A DNA stretch of 5,220 bases from positions 1-5,220 of the forward strand of contig JAPOZE010000287.1 in assembly GCA_026706225.1 (NCBI GenBank), written 5' to 3'. Position 1 is the stretch's first letter, and every line of letters begins with the position of its first letter. Positions 1 to 5,220 of this stretch are shown here, in pieces. Source of the stretch: Acidobacteriota bacterium (lineage in GTDB: Bacteria > Acidobacteriota > Terriglobia > Versatilivoradales > Versatilivoraceae). Under the pieces are notes generated by a model that worked only from the letters and a program-made list of their open reading frames with translations, ran no database searches and had not been told where the DNA came from. Position numbers and translations under genes: made by a program.

Positions 1-75
1 CTTTAGTGAAGTTTGAAGTCAGAAGATAGAAGTGGGAAGGGTGAAGGGTGAGGTGGGAAGAGTGGAGAGTGGTCA
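1..75. repeat. Purine-rich imperfect repeat stretch
   Basis: The plus strand is almost free of C for about 70 bases and consists of variations on GTGGGAAG, GGTGAAG and AGTGGAG. GTGGGAAG occurs at 32-39 and again at 53-60, a 21-bp spacing, and GGTGA recurs between them. This is a low-complexity, slipped-repeat type of sequence. It may continue to the left of the window. No function can be assigned. Confidence 0.5.
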
Positions 76-156
76 GCCTTGCCCCGGTGCTGCGGTGGGG
101 ATCATTCGAGAGTGAAACAAGAGAAGTGCATGGCCTGTCGGGGACAAGAGGATTGA

Positions 157-300
157 ACATCGATGCACAGGATGCACAGGATTAACAGGATGAGAGCTTC
201 CTGCACGAGAAGCCGGCTCAGGCGATGATCCGGTGCGGTATTGCGGATTCCCGGCATTAGAAGCGAGCCGTTTCCTGAAGAATATCCTGTGCATCCATGT
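157..300. repeat. Inverted repeat pair enclosing about 110 bp
   Basis: The left arm at 157-173 (ACATCGATGCACAGGAT) is matched by the reverse complement of 284-300 at 16 of 17 positions; the one mismatch is C161. A second, inner pair lies in the enclosed stretch: CGGCTC at 214-219 and GAGCCG at 265-270. The arms include the 9-bp tandem unit, so the right arm is in effect an inverted copy of that repeat. The arrangement could fold as a long hairpin or mark the two ends of a small non-coding repeat element. No transposase is present and no flanking target duplication is evident. Confidence 0.7.
162..194. repeat. 9-bp tandem repeat, GATGCACAG type
   Basis: Three 9-bp units stand head to tail: GATGCACAG (162-170), GATGCACAG (171-179) and GATTAACAG (180-188), followed by a partial unit GATGAG (189-194). 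The first two are identical and the third differs at three positions. From general familiarity, short ACAGGAT-type tandem repeats turn up between genes in many environmental bacteria, but I cannot confirm relatedness here. The period is too short, and spacers are absent, so this is not a CRISPR. Confidence 0.85.
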
Positions 301-393
301 GAATAAACCATCGACTCATGCTAGTCATTGAACCGGTTGCCAGCCAACAGAAGTCATGGGATGAAGCCCACCCGGGGGCGCGGGCCGGGTTGC

Positions 394-407
394 CGGGCTG
401 CAGCCCG
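394..407. repeat. Perfect 14-bp palindrome
   Basis: CGGGCTGCAGCCCG reads the same on both strands. It sits in a GC-rich patch (about 370-407) containing further CCGGG/CGGGC words. GGGCT-AGCCC palindromes of this kind are common in dispersed intergenic repeats of several bacterial phyla, so this may be one member of a family. With no central loop and no T-run directly after it, it is a poor candidate for an intrinsic terminator. Confidence 0.6.
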
Positions 408-431
408 TGTCGATGCGGCAGAGCCGTCCCG

Positions 432-472
432 CTTCGTGTGCCTTCGTGGATAACTCTTTTTTCTTTTGTTTC
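432..472 (+). repeat. CTTCGTG direct duplication and pyrimidine tract
   Basis: Two 10-bp units, CTTCGTGTGC (432-441) and CTTCGTGGAT (442-451), share the first seven bases. They are followed by a pyrimidine-rich tract from 454 to 472 that is interrupted only by G468. The module ends about 25 bases before the start of the first gene, so it would lie in that gene's leader or promoter region. CTTCGTG/CTTTGTG doublets followed by A/T-rich sequence recur between genes in some environmental genomes; this is recollection, not something tested here. Confidence 0.55.
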
Positions 473-497
473 AGACAAGCCTCGCTGGCTCTAGAAG

Positions 498-1616
498 ATG
501 ACCCGCGGAAATAAGTCCAGACTGGTTGCATCTCTGGCCCTGGCGAGCGTGCTGCTCTGGGGCCATCGGCCGCTTTTTGCCTTCGACTCCAGCCGGATCA
601 GGATACTGTCCGACCCCAACCTGGACGTGATCTACCACACCCTGGCTCACTTCAACATTCCGGGGGACCGCTTCAATCTCTTCTCCGAGGACTACGTTCG
701 CCGGATGGAGAAGGCCAAGCGGGACCTGGAGGTGGGGGAGACCCGGCTGGATCGGGAGGCCGCGGCCCTGGAGCGGCATTACCGGCAACGCCCTCGCCTT
801 CGCTTCCTGATCCGGGCTCCATTCCTGGCCGACGACCTCTCCTCCTTCAGGCAAGCCCTGGCCCTGATCGACTACGATTTTCGCACCCGGACGGTACCGG
901 TGGGGTCCAAGGGCCGGCTCAGGAAGGAGCCCTTGATGTTCGGGAACAGCCGCAGGTTGATTCCGGTCTTCAGCAACCACTTCCAGGCCCGTCAGGAGCG
1001 GGAGTTTGCCAAGCAGTTTGCCGGTTGCCTGGAGGAAGAACACTCCCGTTTCTACATGCTCTATCGCGAGGCCCGCACCGAGTGGGACCAACAGGGAGTG
1101 GAGTGGTTCACACGCTTCTGGAAGTCGCAGGGCATGAGCATCCTGGAGGCGTGGGCTTCCAGGTCCGAGGTGACCCGATTCAAGGTCTTTCTGACCCCGG
1201 TGATGAAGGGGAGGGGGTTGGGCGTGCCCGTGGAACAGGGCGACGAGGTCCTGTTTCATGTTCTGACCCCGCTGCCGGAGAGCCGTCGGGAGGCGATGCA
1301 CTCCTTTTTCCTGCTGCTGCATGAGACCGCGCGCCGTTCCACCGACAGGTTGGCGGTCTTTACCGGCTCCTCCAGTCCCTCCAGCCGGGACGCCATGGAG
1401 TCAGGGGTCCGCAAGAATGCCGCCCTGTTTGCCGGCCACCTCTATCTGAAGGCCCGATTTCCCGGGGTCCACCGTTCCTATCTGAGCTTCTTCCTGCAAC
1501 TGCCGATGGGGAAGGCCTCCGGGGTTGAATCGCTGGAGCCCCTGTTCGCTCGGCGATTTCCTCTGAATTCCGCCTCCCGAAAGCGGGTGGAGGCATTCGT
1601 CGCCCGTCTCCCTTGA
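498..1616 (+). CDS. Exported protein of unknown function
   Basis: The function is not recognised. The 372-residue product begins with a signal-peptide-like segment: basic residues in 1-8 (R3, K6, R8), a hydrophobic core at about 9-21, and a plausible signal peptidase cut after A28 (L-F-A before F29). It should therefore be exported. The mature part is rich in Arg, Phe and Leu, has a single cysteine (C177) and shows no further membrane span. Residues 268-280 form a hydrophobic stretch ending in H275-E276-T-A-R. That recalls the HE of zinc-peptidase HExxH helices but lacks the second histidine, so I do not call it a protease. A basic, charged segment at 66-103 (roughly YVRRMEKAKRDL through RQRPR) looks helical. 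The ATG at 498 has only a weak AGAAG before it, but it places the signal peptide correctly. It ends 21 bp before the biotin carboxylase gene and is probably cotranscribed with it, although an exported protein has no obvious role in a cytoplasmic carboxylase. Confidence 0.8.
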   Translation: MTRGNKSRLVASLALASVLLWGHRPLFAFDSSRIRILSDPNLDVIYHTLAHFNIPGDRFNLFSEDYVRRMEKAKRDLEVGETRLDREAAALERHYRQRPRLRFLIRAPFLADDLSSFRQALALIDYDFRTRTVPVGSKGRLRKEPLMFGNSRRLIPVFSNHFQARQEREFAKQFAGCLEEEHSRFYMLYREARTEWDQQGVEWFTRFWKSQGMSILEAWASRSEVTRFKVFLTPVMKGRGLGVPVEQGDEVLFHVLTPLPESRREAMHSFFLLLHETARRSTDRLAVFTGSSSPSSRDAMESGVRKNAALFAGHLYLKARFPGVHRSYLSFFLQLPMGKASGVESLEPLFARRFPLNSASRKRVEAFVARLP

Positions 1617-1620
1617 GCCC

Positions 1621-1626
1621 TGAGGA
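1621..1626 (+). promoter_or_regulatory. Weak ribosome binding site for the biotin carboxylase
   Basis: TGAGGA lies 11 bases before the ATG at 1638 and just after the stop codon of the preceding gene. It is a modest Shine-Dalgarno match with rather long spacing. The 21-bp gap makes translational coupling to the upstream gene plausible. Confidence 0.4.
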
Positions 1627-1637
1627 CCTCTGCGACC

Positions 1638-3134
1638 ATGTTCTCGAAGATCCTGATCGCCAACCGGGGTGAGATCGCCGTCCGCGTCATCCGTACCGCC
1701 CGCGAGATGAATATCGCAACCGTGGCGGTCTACTCCGACTGCGATCGTGCGGCCCTGCACGTGCGCCTGGCCGACGAGGCCCGCGGTCTGGGTGGGTCTC
1801 CGTCGGTGGAGAGCTATCTGAATATGGACAGGATCCTGCAGGCGGCCGAAGCCAGCGGCGCCGAGGCCATCCACCCCGGTTACGGATTTCTGTCCGAGAA
1901 CTCCGAATTCGCCCGCCGCTGCCGGGACCGCGGGTTCTGCTTCATCGGTCCTCCCCCGAGAGCCATGGAGTTGATGGGGGAAAAGACGGCGGCCCGAAGA
2001 TTGGCCGCTCAGGCAGGGGTGCCGGTGGTGCCGGGCACTGGACCCCAACTCGGAGACAGCACGGAAGCGGAACGGGCGGCCCGGGACATCGGTTTCCCCA
2101 TCCTGGTCAAGGCGGCGGCCGGTGGAGGGGGGAAGGGCATGAGGCTGGTGACCTCGCCCGACCGCCTGGCTTCGGCCCTGCGGGACGCCAGCTCGGAAGC
2201 CCGCAGCGCTTTCGGGGATCCGGCGGTCTACCTGGAGAAATACCTCCGGAGCCCCCGCCATATCGAGTTTCAGATCCTGGCCGACAACCGCGGCGACACC
2301 ATTCACCTGGGAGAGCGGGAGTGCTCCATCCAGAGGCGCCACCAGAAAGTCATCGAGGAGTGTCCTTCGCCGGTCATGACCGAGGCCTTGCGGGACAGAA
2401 TGGGACAGGCCGCGGTCAGCATGGCCCAAGCCTGCGGCTACCGCAATGCCGGGACCGTTGAGTTCCTGGTGGATTCGCAACACCATTTCTATTTCCTGGA
2501 GATGAACACGCGACTCCAGGTCGAGCACCCGGTCACCGAGATGGTCACCGGCCTGGACCTGGTCAGGAAACAGATTCAGATTGCCGCCGGACAACCCCTG
2601 GGACTGAGGCAGGAGGAGGTTGCCTGGCGGGGAGCCGCGCTGGAATGCCGCATCTACGCCGAGGATCCCGAGAAGGGTTTCCTGCCCTCGCCGGGCCTGA
2701 TCCGGAGCCTGAGCCATCCCTCCGGGCCCGGGGTCCGAGAAGACAGCGGGATCTACCAGGGTTGGGAAGTCCCCGTGTATTACGATCCGATGCTGTCCAA
2801 GCTGGTGACCTGGGCTGAAACCCGCTCCGCGGCCATCAGCCGCATGGATCGGGCCCTGGCCGAGTACCGGATCTCGGGGATCAAGACGACCATCCCCTTC
2901 TTCCGGACCATCCTGGCCCATCCGAAATTTCTGTCGGCGGAGCTCAGCACCGACTTCATCGAGAAGTTCTATCGCCCCGACCGGTCCCTGCCTGACCGGG
3001 AAGAATTGTGGGAGGCGGCGGTCATTGGCGCCGCCCTCCATGCCAGCCGTGGTCGAGCTTCGGACACCGGCCGCGCGGGCCCGCGGGAAAGTCCGTGGAA
3101 GCTGTGGGGGCGCTGGAACGGTCTGCGGAGATAG
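1638..3134 (+). CDS. accC: Biotin carboxylase subunit of an acyl-CoA carboxylase
   Basis: It catalyses ATP- and bicarbonate-dependent carboxylation of biotin on the carrier protein, the first half-reaction of acetyl-/acyl-CoA carboxylases, in the cytoplasm. All parts of the fold are visible. The N-terminal domain is at 1-112 (KILIANRGEIAVR; HPGYGFLSENSEFA at 79-92). The ATP-grasp domain spans about 115-320, with K116, K158, the glycine-rich loop AAAGGGGKGMR (159-169), and H235 and K237. The C-terminal domain runs from about 330 to 445. The catalytic segment EMNTRLQVEHPVTE (288-301) supplies E288, N290, R292 and E296, with R338 in ECRIYAEDP; these correspond to E. coli AccC active-site residues. 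At 498 residues it is about 50 longer than E. coli AccC. The extra tail (450-498), ending SPWKLWGRWNGLRR, looks like the linker after the carboxylase domain in propionyl-/methylcrotonyl-CoA carboxylase alpha chains. The ATG start gives the canonical N-terminus. The true acyl-CoA substrate cannot be read from this subunit. Confidence 0.97.
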   Translation: MFSKILIANRGEIAVRVIRTAREMNIATVAVYSDCDRAALHVRLADEARGLGGSPSVESYLNMDRILQAAEASGAEAIHPGYGFLSENSEFARRCRDRGFCFIGPPPRAMELMGEKTAARRLAAQAGVPVVPGTGPQLGDSTEAERAARDIGFPILVKAAAGGGGKGMRLVTSPDRLASALRDASSEARSAFGDPAVYLEKYLRSPRHIEFQILADNRGDTIHLGERECSIQRRHQKVIEECPSPVMTEALRDRMGQAAVSMAQACGYRNAGTVEFLVDSQHHFYFLEMNTRLQVEHPVTEMVTGLDLVRKQIQIAAGQPLGLRQEEVAWRGAALECRIYAEDPEKGFLPSPGLIRSLSHPSGPGVREDSGIYQGWEVPVYYDPMLSKLVTWAETRSAAISRMDRALAEYRISGIKTTIPFFRTILAHPKFLSAELSTDFIEKFYRPDRSLPDREELWEAAVIGAALHASRGRASDTGRAGPRESPWKLWGRWNGLRR

Positions 3135-3150
3135 GCTTCCAGCGGAAGAG

Positions 3151-3158
3151 GGAGGAGG
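3151..3158 (+). promoter_or_regulatory. Strong ribosome binding site deciding a GTG start
   Basis: GGAGGAGG lies six bases before the GTG at 3165. This near-perfect Shine-Dalgarno sequence at good spacing supports GTG as the start of the carrier protein. It also supports independent translation rather than read-through from the upstream gene. Confidence 0.8.
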
Positions 3159-3164
3159 CGCCCG

Positions 3165-3677
3165 GTGGAACGGGTGGTGGCCACTTACGAGCTGGTGCTG
3201 GAGGGGCGGCGGCAAAAGTTGCGCCTGGAGCGTTCCGAGGGTCGCGCCCGGGTGGAGCTCGGGGGAAAGTCTCTTGAAGTCGACGTCTCGCAGTTGTCGG
3301 AAGGTGCTTTTTCCCTGATTCTGGAGGGCCGCTCCCACGATGTCAGCGTGAGCCCCAATGCCGGCGGATTTCAGGTGGTGGTGGATGGAGAGAGTTTCCA
3401 GGTGGGCCTGGTGGACCCGCGGCGGGACGGACCCTCGAGCTCGGGCGGGACGGCAGGCTCCGGACCCATGGCCGTGTCGGCCCCCATGCCCGGGAAGGTG
3501 GTCAGGATCCTGGCGGCCGAGGGAGAGGAGGTCCGCCAGGGGCAGGGGTTGGTGGTGGTGGAGGCCATGAAGATGCAGAACGAGCTGGGGTCTCCCAGGT
3601 CGGGCAGGATTCGGTCCGTTCGGGTGGCGGAGGGCCAGGCGGTCAACGCGGGCGATCCGCTGGTGCTGGTGGAGTGA
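3165..3677 (+). CDS. Biotin carboxyl carrier protein, acyl-CoA carboxylase type
   Basis: This 170-residue protein carries the biotin that the upstream carboxylase charges and that a carboxyltransferase then uses. The C-terminal biotinyl domain (about 104-170) has APMPGKV (106-112) and the biotin-attachment motif EAMKM (133-137), with K136 the lysine modified by biotin ligase. Residues 1-83 are beta-rich and resemble the domain preceding the carrier in acyl-CoA carboxylase alpha chains. A Gly/Ser-rich flexible linker occupies about 84-103. The biotinyl domain lacks the thumb insertion found in E. coli AccB, and EAMKMQN matches propionyl-CoA carboxylase alpha. I therefore favour a propionyl-/methylcrotonyl-type carboxylase or a general acyl-CoA carboxylase over a classical AccB, and give no symbol. 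It starts with GTG, lies 30 bp after the biotin carboxylase stop in the same frame, and is surely in the same operon. No carboxyltransferase gene follows; serS converges instead. Confidence 0.93.
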   Translation: MERVVATYELVLEGRRQKLRLERSEGRARVELGGKSLEVDVSQLSEGAFSLILEGRSHDVSVSPNAGGFQVVVDGESFQVGLVDPRRDGPSSSGGTAGSGPMAVSAPMPGKVVRILAAEGEEVRQGQGLVVVEAMKMQNELGSPRSGRIRSVRVAEGQAVNAGDPLVLVE

Positions 3678-3688
3678 GCCCACCGGCG
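3664..3688. terminator. Possible hairpin over the carrier-protein stop codon
   Basis: GGTGG (3668-3672) can pair with CCACC (3680-3684) around a seven-base loop (3673-3679). Pairing extends outward to 3664/3688 with two G-T pairs, giving about nine pairs. It covers the stop codon of the carrier gene and lies in the 22-bp gap region between two convergent genes, where a two-way terminator would be expected. No T-run follows on either strand, so it is at best a weak or factor-assisted terminator. Confidence 0.3.
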
Positions 3689-3699
3689 GTCAGTGCAAC

Positions 3700-4992
3700 T
3701 CAACCCAGATCGGGCTGGCCCGGGACGATCCTTTCCAGTCCGTTCAGGTAGGGCCTGAGGGCGGGAGGTATCGCCACGCTGCCGTCCGCTTGCTGGTGGT
3801 TTTCGACCAGGGCCACCCAGGTGCGTCCCACCGCCAGACCCGATCCGTTGAGCGTGTGAACGAATTCCGGTTTGGCCCCGCGCTCCCGCCGGAAACGGAT
3901 GTTGGCCCGGCGGGCCTGGAAGTCCACGAAGTTGCTGCAGGAAGAAATTTCCCGGTAGGCCTGCTGGCCCGGAAGCCAGACCTCCAGATCGTAGGTCTTG
4001 GCCGCGGAAAATCCCAGGTCGCCGGTGCAGAGGGTGACCACCCGGTAGTGAAGCTGGAGTCGGCGGAGGATTTCTTCAGCGCTCCGAGTCAGGTTTTCCA
4101 GCTCGGCATAGGAGTCCTCGGGCCGGGTGAAGTTGACCAGCTCCACCTTGTTGAACTGGTGCTGGCGGATGAGTCCCCGAGTGTCCTTGCCGTGGGCGCC
4201 GGCCTCGCTGCGGAAGCAGGGAGTATAGGCCGTCAGCCGAATCGGCAGTTGGTCCGCCTTCAGGGTTTCTCTCGCATAAATGTTGGTGACCGGGACCTCG
4301 GCCGTGGGAACCAGCCAGTAGTCCGTTTCTTCCAGCTTGAACAGATCGCCGGAGAACTTGGGGAGTTGACCCGTCCCGGTCATGCTGGCCGAATTGGCCA
4401 TGAAGGGGGGCAGCACCTCCAGGTAGCCGTGTTCGCCGGTGTGAACCTCCAGCATGAAGTTGATCAGGGCCCTTTCCAGGCGGGCCCCCGCTCCCGTGTA
4501 GAGGCTGAAGCGGGCCCCGGCGATCTTGGCGGCCCGTTCCAGGTCCAGAATGCCCAGGGCGGCGCCCAGGTCCCAGTGGGCAAGAGGTTGAAAGTCGAAG
4601 TCGGGCTTGTGGCCGTGGGTCCGGATTTCGACGTTCCCGGAGGCGTCGGCGCCGACCGGGACGCTGTCGTCGGGGAGGTTGGGCAGGGCCAGTTGCAGGC
4701 TGTTGAGCTCTTCCTCGCAGGACCGCAGCTTTTCGTCCAGCTTCTTGATCCGAAGCGACAACTCCTTCATCTCCGCAATCGTGCCCGAGGCATCCTGTCC
4801 CGCCTTCTTCAGGGCGGGGATGGCCTGACTGTTCCGGTTGCGTCGATGCTTGAGCTGCTCGGTCTCCTGCAGCAACTGCCGTCGCTGCCGATCGAAGTCC
4901 TCCACCTCCTGCAGCGGCGCCGGGGTGTGCCGCTGGGCCAGCTTTCGACGCACCAACTCGGGGTTTTTTCGGATGTAGAGCGGATCCAGCAT
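3700..4992 (-). CDS. serS: Seryl-tRNA synthetase
   Basis: This class II aminoacyl-tRNA synthetase charges tRNA-Ser (and tRNA-Sec where present) with serine in the cytoplasm. The 430 residues are a normal family length. The N-terminal [14 protein letters not shown] leads into the two-helix coiled-coil arm, about residues 27-100, rich in Arg, Lys, Glu and Gln, that contacts the long variable arm of tRNA-Ser. The catalytic core follows: TAEVP (230-234); motif 2 with FRSEAG at 260-265 and [12 protein letters not shown] ending at 284; [18 protein letters not shown] (322-339); REISSCSN (347-354), with E348; and motif 3, GSGLAVGRT (383-391), with R390, ending in [14 protein letters not shown]. No key residue appears to be missing. 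The ATG at 4992 gives the canonical start, yet no clear Shine-Dalgarno sequence precedes it. The stop of an upstream PIN-domain gene is nine bases away, so translational coupling is plausible. It converges on the carboxylase operon. Confidence 0.99.
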   Translation of the reverse strand: MLDPLYIRKNPELVRRKLAQRHTPAPLQEVEDFDRQRRQLLQETEQLKHRRNRNSQAIPALKKAGQDASGTIAEMKELSLRIKKLDEKLRSCEEELNSLQLALPNLPDDSVPVGADASGNVEIRTHGHKPDFDFQPLAHWDLGAALGILDLERAAKIAGARFSLYTGAGARLERALINFMLEVHTGEHGYLEVLPPFMANSASMTGTGQLPKFSGDLFKLEETDYWLVPTAEVPVTNIYARETLKADQLPIRLTAYTPCFRSEAGAHGKDTRGLIRQHQFNKVELVNFTRPEDSYAELENLTRSAEEILRRLQLHYRVVTLCTGDLGFSAAKTYDLEVWLPGQQAYREISSCSNFVDFQARRANIRFRRERGAKPEFVHTLNGSGLAVGRTWVALVENHQQADGSVAIPPALRPYLNGLERIVPGQPDLG

Positions 4993-5001
4993 TACTGAGT
5001 T

Positions 5002-5220
5002 TTACTGTTTGAGCTGGACGGACGGGGGGAAGTCAAGGACCCCCTGTTTTGATTCTTCCGGCAGATCCAGTTTGGCAATGGTCACAAGTCTGATGCCGGC
5101 GCGTTCCGCAAATGTGTTTAGTTCGACATCGTTGGAGTAGAGTGTGTTTTCGCCTTCGACTTTGGCGATTGCGATGATCTGTCGGTCGAACTTGACCTTC
5201 TGGTAAGGTTCGTCGGAACC
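5002..5220 (-). CDS. PIN-domain protein, C-terminal part (possible toxin)
   Basis: Only the last 72 residues are inside the window; the start lies beyond position 5220. The translation reads KVKFDRQIIAIAKVEGENTL, then YSNDVELNTFAERAGIRLVT, then IAKLDLPEES and a short tail to a TAA at 5002-5004. This fits the end of a PIN domain: the helix DRQIIAIAK carries one conserved acidic residue (D12 of the fragment) and YSND supplies another (D31), followed by the usual A-x-x-GI-x-L strand. PIN proteins are metal-dependent RNases, many of them VapC-type toxins with an antitoxin gene next to them. The N-terminal acidic residues and any antitoxin are out of view. GC is about 52% by hand count, well below the neighbouring genes, in keeping with a mobile toxin-antitoxin pair. 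It ends nine bases before serS and likely shares its transcript. A non-toxin PIN nuclease remains possible. Confidence 0.85.
   Translation of the reverse strand, partial: GSDEPYQKVKFDRQIIAIAKVEGENTLYSNDVELNTFAERAGIRLVTIAKLDLPEESKQGVLDFPPSVQLKQ

Larger units (their letters stand above)
1..497. other. Gene-free region made of short repeat modules
   Basis: No reading frame here looks like a gene: the few open frames are short, overlap one another on the minus strand, lack recognisable domains and run through repeated sequence. The region instead holds a purine-rich stretch (about 1-75), a 9-bp tandem repeat (162-194), an inverted copy of it (284-300), a perfect palindrome (394-407) and a 10-bp duplication followed by a T-rich tract (432-471). 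I could not pick out a convincing -35/-10 promoter for the downstream operon, although one must lie here or further upstream. The mosaic looks like accumulated dispersed intergenic repeats; that is inference, since other copies in the genome cannot be seen. Confidence 0.7.

Noticed and set aside
162..194. CRISPR-like array
   Set aside because: The units are 9 bp and directly adjacent, with no spacers and no cas genes nearby.
394..471. Palindrome plus T-rich tract as an intrinsic terminator of an upstream gene
   Set aside because: The T-rich tract begins about 50 bases after the palindrome, too far for an intrinsic terminator, and the palindrome has no loop.
454..474. Pyrimidine tract followed by CAG, resembling a eukaryotic 3' splice site
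   Set aside because: All genes in the window are continuous bacterial genes in operon arrangement, so the resemblance is chance.
73..531. Several overlapping minus-strand open frames of about 70 codons
   Set aside because: They overlap each other in different frames, run through the repeats, and show no domain or ribosome binding site.
471..1322. A 283-codon minus-strand open frame opposite the exported protein
   Set aside because: The plus-strand frame has a signal peptide, a normal composition and operon spacing. The minus frame is Pro/Gln/His/Gly-rich and looks like a shadow.
3132..3164. Frameshift or pseudogene break in a fused carboxylase
   Set aside because: No frame change is needed, the downstream frame has a strong GGAGGAGG and GTG start, and separate carboxylase and carrier genes are normal in many bacteria. 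Kept only as a split-gene observation.
1401..3683. A 760-codon open frame on the minus strand opposite the carboxylase and carrier genes
   Set aside because: Its translation is rich in His, Pro, Gly, Gln and Arg with no domain, and it lies opposite two genes with full catalytic motifs. It is a by-product of GC-rich codon use.
3790..4998. A 402-codon plus-strand open frame opposite serS
   Set aside because: The opposite strand encodes a complete seryl-tRNA synthetase with all motifs; this frame has a repetitive Gly/Gln/Val/Leu composition and no recognisable domain.

Overview
The window is a chromosomal segment from a GC-rich bacterium. Hand-counted GC is about 70% in a sampled stretch of serS and about 52% in the PIN fragment. 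The long acyl-CoA-carboxylase-type biotin carboxylase with a separate small carrier protein, and an intergenic region full of short repeats, would suit an environmental lineage such as an acidobacterium. That is an impression, not a proof, because no ribosomal RNA or other taxonomic marker is present.

Layout. Positions 1-497 carry no convincing gene. They hold a mosaic of short repeats: a purine-rich G/A/T stretch, a 9-bp tandem repeat with an inverted copy about 110 bp away, a perfect 14-bp palindrome, and a 10-bp CTTCGTG duplication followed by a pyrimidine tract. Three plus-strand genes follow, spaced 21 and 30 bp apart, which looks like an operon. They are an exported protein of unknown function (498-1616), a biotin carboxylase (1638-3134) and a biotin carboxyl carrier protein (3165-3677). 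Converging on them, with only 22 bp between stop codons, is serS on the minus strand (3700-4992). Nine bases upstream of serS is the C-terminal end of a PIN-domain protein (5002-5220), cut by the window edge.

How the genes work together. The biotin carboxylase and carrier together make up the alpha part of a biotin-dependent acyl-CoA carboxylase. The carrier resembles the C-terminal part of propionyl-/methylcrotonyl-CoA carboxylase alpha chains more than E. coli AccB. The two reading frames are in the same frame, separated by one TAG and ten sense codons, so they look like a split version of the usual fused alpha chain. No carboxyltransferase gene is in the window. The PIN gene and serS probably share a transcript; the PIN gene has lower GC than its neighbours and may be a toxin of a toxin-antitoxin pair whose partner lies beyond position 5220.

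Most of the window is ordinary housekeeping. The points worth a second look are the repeat mosaic, the unknown exported protein leading the carboxylase operon, the same-frame split of the carboxylase, and the PIN-serS junction. I found no clear evidence of an undescribed multi-gene system.
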